Assembly (NCBI GenBank): GCA_023439185.1
Contig: JAEXOR010000055.1
Coordinates: forward strand, 1 to 64,000
Direction of reading: 5' to 3'
Source: Bacillota bacterium
GTDB lineage: Bacteria; Bacillota; Desulfotomaculia; Desulfotomaculales; Desulfallaceae
DNA length: 64,000 nucleotides
Shown: piece after piece, positions 52,470-59,404 of the stretch
Numbering within the stretch: position 1 is the first letter of the stretch
Layout of the letters: each line of letters begins with the position of its first letter
Notes under the pieces: generated by a model
Seen by the model: the letters and a program-made list of their open reading frames with translations, nothing else
Told to the model about the DNA's origin: nothing
Databases searched by the model: none
Made by a program: the position numbers and the translations under genes

Positions 52470-53618
52470 TCACCCCTTCCAAACCGAAACAATTGACCTG
52501 GGTTCCTCCGCCATGATTCCCCGCGCCAAACCGGCGATTTTTTCGGGCGGCACGTTGGTGCCGCCTACTCCGGCAAGATATCCGTATATGGCCGGTCCCC
52601 GGTCCAACCCGTAGAGGGCGGCTTTTAATTCCTGATGCAGAAAGCCGCCGGTGCCCGGTGCAAAGTTCCGGTCCAAAACCATTACTTTTGGCACCCCGGC
52701 CAGGGACTGGCGCACCAGGTCGATGGGAAACGGCCGGAACAACTTGATTTTCATCAGGCCGGCCGGTATTCCGCTATTCCGCAGCTGATCCACCGCATCC
52801 TTCGCCGTGCCGGCCATGCTGCCCATGGTTGCAATGATCAATTCCGCGCCTGCACAGCGGTATTCCTCAATGATCCCATACCCGCGCCCGGTAAGCTTTT
52901 GCCAGAGGCGATCCGCTTCCCTGGACAGCTCCGCCACCTCGCCCATAGATTTGTCCAGGGCCATACGGTGACGGTAAAACATATCCTGGTTCACTACGTT
53001 GCCCCACGATGCGCCTATTTCCGGGTCCAGCCGGTGGGGCGGATTAAAGGGCGGCAAATATTGATCGGCAATTTCCTGACCGGGCACCTCAATAATTTCC
53101 ACGGCGTGAGAAACATAAAAGGCTTCATGAATTACCATGGCCGGCAGCATAACCTTTTCGGCCACCCAATAAGCCTGTAAAACCGTATCCAGGGACTCCT
53201 GGCCGCTCTCGCAGTAATACTGTATCCAGCCGGTATCCCGTTGGGCCAAACTGTCGGTTTGGTCCGGCCAAAACCCCCAGGGGGAGCCGATTGTTCTGTT
53301 CACGTTGACCATCACGATGGGGGCCTGGGCGCCGGAGGCATAGTGAAGCATTTCATGCATTAACATTAAACCCTGGGAGGCGGTGGCGGTAAAAACCCGC
53401 GCGCCGGTCAGGGAGGCCGTAATACAGGCGGCCATTGCCGAATGTTCGGATTCCATGGTCATAATGTCAACCTGCATGGCGCCCTGAATCTGAAATTCGG
53501 ATATTTTTTCCAGGATTGGGGTCTGAGGGGTAATGGGATAAACAGGAACTACCTGCGGCCTGGCCAATTTAACACCGTAGGCCGCGGCATGATTGCCATT
53601 TAACAACATGCGGGTCAT
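52470..53618 (-). CDS. 2-oxoacid:acceptor oxidoreductase, alpha subunit
   Basis: 382 residues. N-terminal pyrimidine-binding domain: GNHAAAYGVKLARPQVVPVYPITPQTPILEKISEF, with ESEHSAMAACITASLTGARVFTATASQGL carrying the TPP-activating glutamate. A C-terminal domain with GSMAGTAKDAVD and KIKLFRPFP follows. The start overlaps the preceding gene's stop by four bases. Substrate specificity (pyruvate, branched-chain oxoacid, phenylglyoxylate) cannot be fixed from motifs. Confidence 0.92.
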   Translation of the reverse strand: MTRMLLNGNHAAAYGVKLARPQVVPVYPITPQTPILEKISEFQIQGAMQVDIMTMESEHSAMAACITASLTGARVFTATASQGLMLMHEMLHYASGAQAPIVMVNVNRTIGSPWGFWPDQTDSLAQRDTGWIQYYCESGQESLDTVLQAYWVAEKVMLPAMVIHEAFYVSHAVEIIEVPGQEIADQYLPPFNPPHRLDPEIGASWGNVVNQDMFYRHRMALDKSMGEVAELSREADRLWQKLTGRGYGIIEEYRCAGAELIIATMGSMAGTAKDAVDQLRNSGIPAGLMKIKLFRPFPIDLVRQSLAGVPKVMVLDRNFAPGTGGFLHQELKAALYGLDRGPAIYGYLAGVGGTNVPPEKIAGLARGIMAEEPRSIVSVWKG

Positions 53619-55282
53619 CTTGCCACCTCCTTAAGCAGTACCGCTCCCCGGGGGCATTCCTCCACGCATAGTCCGCAGCCCTTGCAGTATTGATCAAGGA
53701 TCCAGTATCCCAATTCCAGGGCGGGATCTTTAACTATGGCCATGTCCGGACAATAGTAAAAACAGTTGTCACATTTTAGACAATGCCCGCAACTGAAGCA
53801 GCGCTCAGCCTGAACCGCCGCCTCTGCCGGGGATAAATTCAGTTTCACTTCCTGAAAATTTTGCAGCCGCTGCCGGGGAGCGACCGTTTCTTTTTCCGCC
53901 CTTGGCATACCTGGGAAATAAAAAGTATTTATTTCTTTAAAAGATACTGTTTCGGGTGGTGGCGCCCCAACGCCGGCAAGCGCCGGCGGGCCGGCCAAAA
54001 ATTCTTTTATACTTTGAGCAGCACGCTTTCCGCCGCCGATGGCCGCTGATACAAAGCGGTCATCGCCGGCCGCGTCGCCGCAGGCGAAGACGCCGGGCCT
54101 GCCGGTATACCGGCGGGCGTCAACCTCAATGATATTATTTTTCACTTGCAGGATCGTTGCATAGCCGGTTAGCTCCGGGTCCTGGCCAACGGCAACAATT
54201 ACCGCGTCCGCAAAAAGTTGAAAGTCGGTGCCGGGAACCGGCACGGGCCTCAGCACCCCGGCTGGAGCGGTGGAATCCAAAACAACCTTAACGCAGGTCA
54301 GATTAAGCTGTTCACCGTGTCCGGCTGCGGTTTGAACCATTACGCCATCGTGAATGGCGACGCCTTCTTCCAGTGCCTCCAGCACTTCATCGGCCTGCGC
54401 CGGCAATGATTGCCTGTCTTCCAGCGCCAGCACCGCGACCTGTTTATTTAGACGCCGGGCCGCCCTGGCCACGTCCATTGCCACACTCCCCCCGCCAATT
54501 ACCACAACCTGCCGGCCCAGAGGGGGAATGTCGTCCCGGTTGACGGCGGCCAGGAATTGCAGGCCGTTGAGAACCCGGGGATCCGCGGCGGAAAATTGAT
54601 GCAGCGTTTTAGCCCGGGGCGCCCCCATGGCCAGGCACAGGGCGGCATATTCTTTTTCCAGCTGGGGAATATCATCCGCCCGGATAGTTGTGTTGGCCCG
54701 AATCTCGATCCCTGTTTTCAGCAACCGGTTTATTTCTCCGGCTACAATTTCTTTCGGCAAGCGGTAGCCGGGAATACCGTACCGCAAAACGCCGCCAGGC
54801 TCCGGATTTTCCTCAAATACGGTTACCCCGTACCCTGACAGCCGCAACTGGTAAGCACAGGATAAACCGGCCGGCCCGCCGCCGATAACCGCCACCCGTA
54901 CATCCTTGCCGGAAGCCGGCTGCGGTAAAGCCCAGCCCTCGCTGAGGGCCAGATCGCCGATGAATTGTTCAAGGGCATTAATTGTTACCGCCCCGTCGTA
55001 TTCTTTCCGGTTGCAAAAGCTTTCGCAGGGATGATGGCAAACGCGCCCGGTAACAGCGGGAAATGGATTATTTGCGGTCAGGGTCAGCCAGGCCTGCCGG
55101 TATTCTCCTTTTCTTACCTGCTCAAGCCAAACCGGTATTTCACCGCCGGCGGGACAATTTACCTGGCAGGGAGAAAATGTCCTTTGATGCACGGGGATAG
55201 CGCTGCGCCAGGTGCCCGTGTTGAGGATATCAGTCCATCCGGTGGTCCAAACGGGCGGAATTTCCTTGATTTGACCAGCCAT
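53615..55282 (-). CDS. GltD-like FAD/NAD(P) oxidoreductase fused to a ferredoxin (delta) domain
   Basis: 555 residues. The N-terminal 4Fe-4S region (CQVNCPAGGEIPVWL and CHHPCESFCNR) and two dinucleotide folds (AVIGGGPAGLSCAYQLRLSGYGVTVFEE; VVIGGGSVAMDVA; CGDAAGDDRFV) match the glutamate synthase small subunit family. The last 80 residues are a separate ferredoxin part (CFSCGHCLKCDNCFYYCP and CKGCGLCVEECPRG) like the delta subunit of pyruvate:ferredoxin oxidoreductase. The fusion should let the oxidoreductase deliver electrons to NAD(P), as described for phenylglyoxylate:NAD+ oxidoreductase (PadH). It lies between the gamma and alpha subunit genes. Confidence 0.9.
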   Translation of the reverse strand: MAGQIKEIPPVWTTGWTDILNTGTWRSAIPVHQRTFSPCQVNCPAGGEIPVWLEQVRKGEYRQAWLTLTANNPFPAVTGRVCHHPCESFCNRKEYDGAVTINALEQFIGDLALSEGWALPQPASGKDVRVAVIGGGPAGLSCAYQLRLSGYGVTVFEENPEPGGVLRYGIPGYRLPKEIVAGEINRLLKTGIEIRANTTIRADDIPQLEKEYAALCLAMGAPRAKTLHQFSAADPRVLNGLQFLAAVNRDDIPPLGRQVVVIGGGSVAMDVARAARRLNKQVAVLALEDRQSLPAQADEVLEALEEGVAIHDGVMVQTAAGHGEQLNLTCVKVVLDSTAPAGVLRPVPVPGTDFQLFADAVIVAVGQDPELTGYATILQVKNNIIEVDARRYTGRPGVFACGDAAGDDRFVSAAIGGGKRAAQSIKEFLAGPPALAGVGAPPPETVSFKEINTFYFPGMPRAEKETVAPRQRLQNFQEVKLNLSPAEAAVQAERCFSCGHCLKCDNCFYYCPDMAIVKDPALELGYWILDQYCKGCGLCVEECPRGAVLLKEVAR

Positions 55283-55285
55283 TTA

Positions 55286-55825
55286 TTATCCCTCCCTTGT
55301 GGCAAAGCTGAACCCTTCCAAACAGGCCTTGACGTTTTGTTCAACCTTGGCCGGGCTTACTTCTCTGATTACTTGTAATAAAATATCAATGTCCGGTTTT
55401 TTAACCAAACCTGCAAAGGCGCCCACCAGGGTTGTATTGACAATTCGCCCGAGTTGATTGGCCTGGGCCATGGAAATGGCGTCAATAGTGGCTACTTTAT
55501 AATTTCCCAGGCCGGCAAAATGCTCCGGGGAATTGGTGGAATTGATCAGCACTAAAGTATTTTCAGTGGCTCCCTTCAATAAGGCGTCGTTTAATAAACT
55601 GGGGTCAAAGCAAATAATTACATCGGGATTTTCAATATCACAGCGCAGGCGGATGGGTTTCTCATCCGCCCTGAAGAAGGTTGTGACAGGCGTGCCGCGC
55701 CTGGCGCCCCCATAAGTGGAATAGGCCTGGACGTATTGGTTTTCCCTGAAAAAAGCTTCGGCCAAAATCTCGCCGGCCTTCTGCGCTCCCTGTCCACCCC
55801 GTCCCTGAATTTTAAACTGCAGCAA
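55286..55825 (-). CDS. 2-oxoacid:acceptor oxidoreductase, gamma subunit
   Basis: 179 residues from a TTG with AGGAGGTG eight bases upstream. The N-terminal motif IQGRGGQGAQKAGEILAEAFF is typical of gamma subunits, followed by YSTYGGARRGTPVTTFFRA. It is the first gene of the minus-strand operon (gamma, FAD-delta, alpha, beta). A -24/-12 promoter on the same strand lies about 135 bases upstream. Confidence 0.92.
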   Translation of the reverse strand: MLQFKIQGRGGQGAQKAGEILAEAFFRENQYVQAYSTYGGARRGTPVTTFFRADEKPIRLRCDIENPDVIICFDPSLLNDALLKGATENTLVLINSTNSPEHFAGLGNYKVATIDAISMAQANQLGRIVNTTLVGAFAGLVKKPDIDILLQVIREVSPAKVEQNVKACLEGFSFATREG

Positions 55826-55960
55826 ATTATATACACCTCCTATAAAAGCTCAACGCCTGGATTTACTGTAAAGCTACCACCTCTTCCATGAATTTTTTTG
55901 ATTTTCTTCATTCAGCCCTGGCACATAATTTTTTGCATTTACCTCATTTTTGTTTCTGCT

Positions 55961-55976
55961 TGCAAACTTAATTCCA
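55961..55976 (-). promoter_or_regulatory. Sigma-54 promoter of the 2-oxoacid oxidoreductase operon
   Basis: Read on the minus strand, TGGAATTAAGTTTGCA has GG (55975-55974) and GC (55963-55962) at the exact sigma-54 spacing. The palindrome at 56107-56122 lies 131 bases upstream of it. Confidence 0.75.
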
Positions 55977-56022
55977 GAGCAAAAAGGCGTGTTCGCGCCG
56001 AAAATATTTTTAGTTTAACAGC

Positions 56023-56052
56023 TTATCAGGCGATAAAAAATAGAGGTATAAT
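56023..56052 (+). promoter_or_regulatory. Sigma-A promoter of the sigma-54 activator gene
   Basis: TTATCA (56023-56028), an 18-base spacer and a perfect TATAAT (56047-56052). The activator's own palindromic site lies 55 bases downstream, which would allow feedback control. Confidence 0.5.
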
Positions 56053-56106
56053 AGCATAGAGATAGAAATTTCAACCGGACAGCCGTTTTGCATTTGAAAA
56101 TTATCC

Positions 56107-56122
56107 GGTACTGTTTTGTACC
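56107..56122. promoter_or_regulatory. Enhancer site 4 of the GGTACA-N4-TGTACC family
   Basis: GGTACT-GTTT-TGTACC, five of six arm positions complementary. It sits between the divergent oxidoreductase operon and the activator gene, upstream of the minus-strand sigma-54 promoter. Confidence 0.7.
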
Positions 56123-56152
56123 AGGCCGGAAAATTATTTGTGAAGGTGGAGA

Positions 56153-57595
56153 ATGAATATGATTGAGTTAAAATTTTTTAATATTCTAAATAATGCAATA
56201 ATTAATTTAATCCAGCAAAATATCTGTCTCAAAAAAACATGCAAAGATATGGAAGATATTTTGGAGTCTTTTTATGACGGAATAGGCATCATTGACCAAA
56301 ACGGAACCCTGTTGAGGGTGAATACAAGCTATGAACGGATTACCGGCCTCTCTAAAAAAAATAACAATGTGGGCCGTAATGTGCGCCAGCTTGAGGAGGA
56401 GGGATCCGTGTCCAAAGCCGTAGCCCTGATGGTATTGGAACAAAAAAAACCGGTAACGATTGTTCAGCGCATCAATACCGGCAAGGAAATTCTAATTACA
56501 GGCAATCCGGTATTTGATGAAAAGGGCCATGTGTATAGAGTGGTTTGCAATATTCGGGATATTAATGAATTAAATATTTTAAGAGAATTAAACGGGCAGG
56601 ATGAAAAAAACAGGGAGGCGTTAGAGCTAAAAGAATTAAGGGCCAAACAATTGTGCCATGATGTACTGATATATAAAAGCAGGGCCATGCAAAAAATATT
56701 TGAGCTTACTCTAAAGGTGGCCAAGGTGGATTCAAATGTTTTAATCACCGGGGACTCCGGTGTGGGCAAGGAGATTATCGCCAAGATTATTCACAAGGCC
56801 AGTCCCCGGGCTCAAAAATCTTTTTTACAGATCAACTGCGGCGCTATACCGGAAAACCTGCTGGAGTCCGAGCTCTTCGGCTATGCGGGGGGCGCCTTTA
56901 CCGGGGCTAAAAGCAAAGGTAAAATGGGTTATTTTGAACTCAGCGACGGGGGCACGCTGCTGTTGGATGAGATTGGTGAGCTGCCTTTAAATCTTCAAGT
57001 TAAACTTTTGCGGGCCATTCAAGAACGGGAAATCTTCCGGGTCGGCGGTACTACCCCATATAAATTTGATGTGCGCATTATTACCGCCACCAACAAAAAC
57101 CTTGAAGAAATGGTGCTAAGTGGTCTCTTCCGCGCCGACTTATTTTATCGCCTTAATGTTGTGCCAATTAGCATACCGCAATTGAGTGAGCGAATTGATG
57201 ATATTATTCCCCTGGCAGTTCACTTTATAGAAAAATTTAATGAAAAATATAAAACAAATAAGCGTTTCGAGCCTGAAGTGCTCCTTGCTTTTGAGCAACA
57301 TAAGTGGCCGGGCAATGTTCGCGAAATGGAAAACCTGATCGAACGGTTGGTTATAATCATTGACGACGAAGTAATTGGTTTGCACCACTTGCCTATTATA
57401 AACAACGACCAGGTGGCCTCCGGATTAAATATAGAGGTATTAAATCCCATCCCTCTCCGGGCGGCTTCTGAAATTTTAGAAAAAAAACTGATTTTAAAAG
57501 CCCTGCAGTTGTTTGGAAGCACAAGAAAGGCGGCTAAAATTCTTGGTGTTTCACATCCGACAGTAATCCGTAAAGCGCAAAAGTACAATTTATAA
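56153..57595 (+). CDS. Sigma-54-dependent transcriptional activator (PAS-AAA-Fis)
   Basis: 480 residues. A short N-terminal helix leads to a PAS domain (about 38-145, SFYDGIGIIDQNGTLLRVNTSYERITGLS), then the AAA+ domain with Walker A GDSGVGKE, intact GAFTGA, and GTLLLDEIGELP. The Fis-type helix-turn-helix STRKAAKILGVSHPTVIRKAQ is at the C-terminus. It resembles the activator at 44949 throughout but has a different recognition helix. It is divergent from the oxidoreductase operon and precedes the hydantoinase operon. Four like palindromes flank the gene, so it probably activates both. Confidence 0.93.
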   Translation: MNMIELKFFNILNNAIINLIQQNICLKKTCKDMEDILESFYDGIGIIDQNGTLLRVNTSYERITGLSKKNNNVGRNVRQLEEEGSVSKAVALMVLEQKKPVTIVQRINTGKEILITGNPVFDEKGHVYRVVCNIRDINELNILRELNGQDEKNREALELKELRAKQLCHDVLIYKSRAMQKIFELTLKVAKVDSNVLITGDSGVGKEIIAKIIHKASPRAQKSFLQINCGAIPENLLESELFGYAGGAFTGAKSKGKMGYFELSDGGTLLLDEIGELPLNLQVKLLRAIQEREIFRVGGTTPYKFDVRIITATNKNLEEMVLSGLFRADLFYRLNVVPISIPQLSERIDDIIPLAVHFIEKFNEKYKTNKRFEPEVLLAFEQHKWPGNVREMENLIERLVIIIDDEVIGLHHLPIINNDQVASGLNIEVLNPIPLRAASEILEKKLILKALQLFGSTRKAAKILGVSHPTVIRKAQKYNL

Positions 57596-57604
57596 AATGC
57601 TTAC

Positions 57605-57636
57605 CCCTAAGCGGTACAGTACTGTACCGCTTAGGG
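57605..57636. promoter_or_regulatory. 32-bp perfect palindrome, enhancer site 1
   Basis: Arms of 16 bp (CCCTAAGCGGTACAGT and its complement) meet without a spacer. The core GGTACA-GTAC-TGTACC is at 57613-57628. It starts ten bases after the activator stop, directly before the terminator. Confidence 0.75.
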
Positions 57637-57678
57637 AGGCTGTTGGCAAACTCAACGTCAACAGCCTTTCGTTTTTTT
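57637..57678 (+). terminator. Terminator of the sigma-54 activator gene
   Basis: AGGCTGTTG (57637-57645) pairs with CAACAGCCT (57659-57667), followed by TTCG and seven T. Confidence 0.85.
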
Positions 57679-57712
57679 AGTAACGCCAACAAGAATTAAA
57701 TTCTGCATTAGC

Positions 57713-57728
57713 GGTACAATAATGTACC
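57713..57728. promoter_or_regulatory. Enhancer site 2 (GGTACA-N4-TGTACC)
   Basis: GGTACA-ATAA-TGTACC, a perfect 6-bp inverted repeat exactly 100 bases after the site 1 core. Confidence 0.75.
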
Positions 57729-57778
57729 GTTGGGTTTTTCCAAAATAAAGTGTATTTGGTATTATCTATTACTTTAAC

Positions 57779-57794
57779 GGTATAATTTTGTACC
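57779..57794. promoter_or_regulatory. Enhancer site 3 (GGTATA-N4-TGTACC)
   Basis: GGTATA-ATTT-TGTACC, one mismatch between arms, 66 bases after site 2 and about 120 bases upstream of the -24 element. Confidence 0.7.
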
Positions 57795-57911
57795 GGTTGT
57801 TTGTTTTAGACTGCATACTACCAAAGCAATTATTCCATTTAACTGGGTGAGAGGCTGATTAAGTTTGGTTTTAAACTTTTCGGTACGCCCGGATGCAGTC
57901 CCCGGGGATTC

Positions 57912-57927
57912 CGGAACAAATCTTGCA
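57912..57927 (+). promoter_or_regulatory. Sigma-54 promoter of the hydantoinase/molybdoenzyme operon
   Basis: CGGAACAAATCTTGCA has GG (57913-57914) and GC (57925-57926) at the exact spacing and a full TTGCA. The first base departs from consensus T. It lies 77 bases before the hydantoinase gene. Confidence 0.7.
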
Positions 57928-58003
57928 GAGGTTGTCATTCAATTGGATAACTAAAGGGCTGAGTTTTCAGAACATTCAAAATTAACCAAGGGGAGGCAAA
58001 AAG

Positions 58004-59371
58004 ATGGCTAAAGCGGATCTGGTAATTAAAGGCGGCAGGGTGGTTATACCGGGAACCGGGATCATTGAAACCGACATTGCTGTTGAGGGTGACAAGATAA
58101 GTGCATTAGGCGGTGATTTGAGCGGCCGTGAAGAAATTATCGCTGCCGGCAAATATATTCTGCCCGGCATCATTGACCCCCATATCCATCTCGGGATTTT
58201 TGGCGATTTGGCGTCGGAGATGGCTTCGGAAACCCTTTCAGGCCTAATGGGCGGCGTTACGACAGTGGGTTGTTTTATGGGCGGACCCAACCCATATTAT
58301 CCGGAATTTGCAGAAACGATCAAGCTGACGGAAGGTAAAATAAACACAGACATCTTTTTCCATCTCGGTATTATGACGCCGGAGCAGCAGCAAGAAATCC
58401 CCCGTTTAATAGAAGAATTCGGCATTACCTCCTTTAAGCTATACATGGCGGGCATACCGGGCTTGATCCCGGATGTGGATGACGGTTTTCTCTTCAGGAC
58501 ATTTGAAAAAACAGCTTCTATCGGTGATCGGGTTATTGTTTGCGTGCATGCGGAAAATCCGCAAATTAATGCGACTACCAGGGCTGAAGTGCAAAATAAA
58601 TTAACCGATGGCGCCCTGGCCGACTGGTCGGATACTCAACCCAACTATTCAGAAGCGGAGGCGGTGCGCCGGGCCGCATATTTTGCCGGACTGGCCGGAA
58701 ACCGGCTGTATTTTGTGCATATGTCAACGGCTGAAAGCATGCTGGCCTTGGCCGATATAAAACCATCCAACCCCAGAATATTTGCCGAAACAACCTCGCC
58801 CTATCTTTCGGTTACAAAATTTAGCTCCAAGGGGTTACTGGCCAAGATGGTACCGCCTTTCCGGGAGGAGGCCAGCGTGGAGGCACTGTGGCAAGGAATT
58901 GAAAATAATCTGATTGATACCATCGGCACCGACAATGTTACCCAGACCCTGGCAGTGAAGCAGGCTGAAAAAGGTATGTGGGGCGCCATGCCCGGCTACC
59001 CGGCGCTCGGCACCCATCTGCCGGTTATATTGCATTACGGTGTTAATGGCAGAGGCGTCAGCCTGCTTAAAGTGGCCGAACTGATGAGTAAAAAGCCTGC
59101 AGAGATTTTCGGCATCTACCCGCAAAAAGGAGTCATTGCGCCGGGCAGTGATGCCGACCTGGTGGTAGTTGATTTAGACAAAGTAATTAAAGTTGATCAT
59201 AAGCACCTGGGTTCGGCCGGTGATTTCTCTTTATACGACGGCGAGGAATTGAAGGGCTGGCCGGTAATGACCATTAAATCAGGCCAACTGGTGATAAAAG
59301 ACGGCCAACTGGTTGGCCATGCCCCGGGTAAATACCTGCGGCGTTCAACATGGGTTGCCGTCAGTTTTTAA
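58004..59371 (+). CDS. Dihydropyrimidinase/D-hydantoinase-family cyclic amidohydrolase
   Basis: 455 residues. All binuclear metal ligands of the family are visible: HIHLG (about 59-63), the lysine of TSFKLYMAG that becomes carboxylated, CVHAEN, YFVHMST and the aspartate of TIGTDNV. It hydrolyses a cyclic amide or imide (dihydropyrimidine, hydantoin, allantoin or similar) in the cytoplasm. It is the first gene of the sigma-54 operon, 34 bases before the molybdopterin oxidoreductase. This family is unrelated to HyuAB at 27599 and needs no ATP. Confidence 0.92.
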   Translation: MAKADLVIKGGRVVIPGTGIIETDIAVEGDKISALGGDLSGREEIIAAGKYILPGIIDPHIHLGIFGDLASEMASETLSGLMGGVTTVGCFMGGPNPYYPEFAETIKLTEGKINTDIFFHLGIMTPEQQQEIPRLIEEFGITSFKLYMAGIPGLIPDVDDGFLFRTFEKTASIGDRVIVCVHAENPQINATTRAEVQNKLTDGALADWSDTQPNYSEAEAVRRAAYFAGLAGNRLYFVHMSTAESMLALADIKPSNPRIFAETTSPYLSVTKFSSKGLLAKMVPPFREEASVEALWQGIENNLIDTIGTDNVTQTLAVKQAEKGMWGAMPGYPALGTHLPVILHYGVNGRGVSLLKVAELMSKKPAEIFGIYPQKGVIAPGSDADLVVVDLDKVIKVDHKHLGSAGDFSLYDGEELKGWPVMTIKSGQLVIKDGQLVGHAPGKYLRRSTWVAVSF

Positions 59372-59404
59372 ACAGCTCAATCAACCGGATTAGGAGGGAT
59401 TTTT

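Noticed and set aside
55910..55940. Plus-strand TGGCACATAAT followed by TTTTTTGC upstream of the sigma-54 activator gene
   Set aside because: Excellent -24 half, but the GC is about three bases too far downstream. The correctly spaced element is on the opposite strand at 55961-55976.
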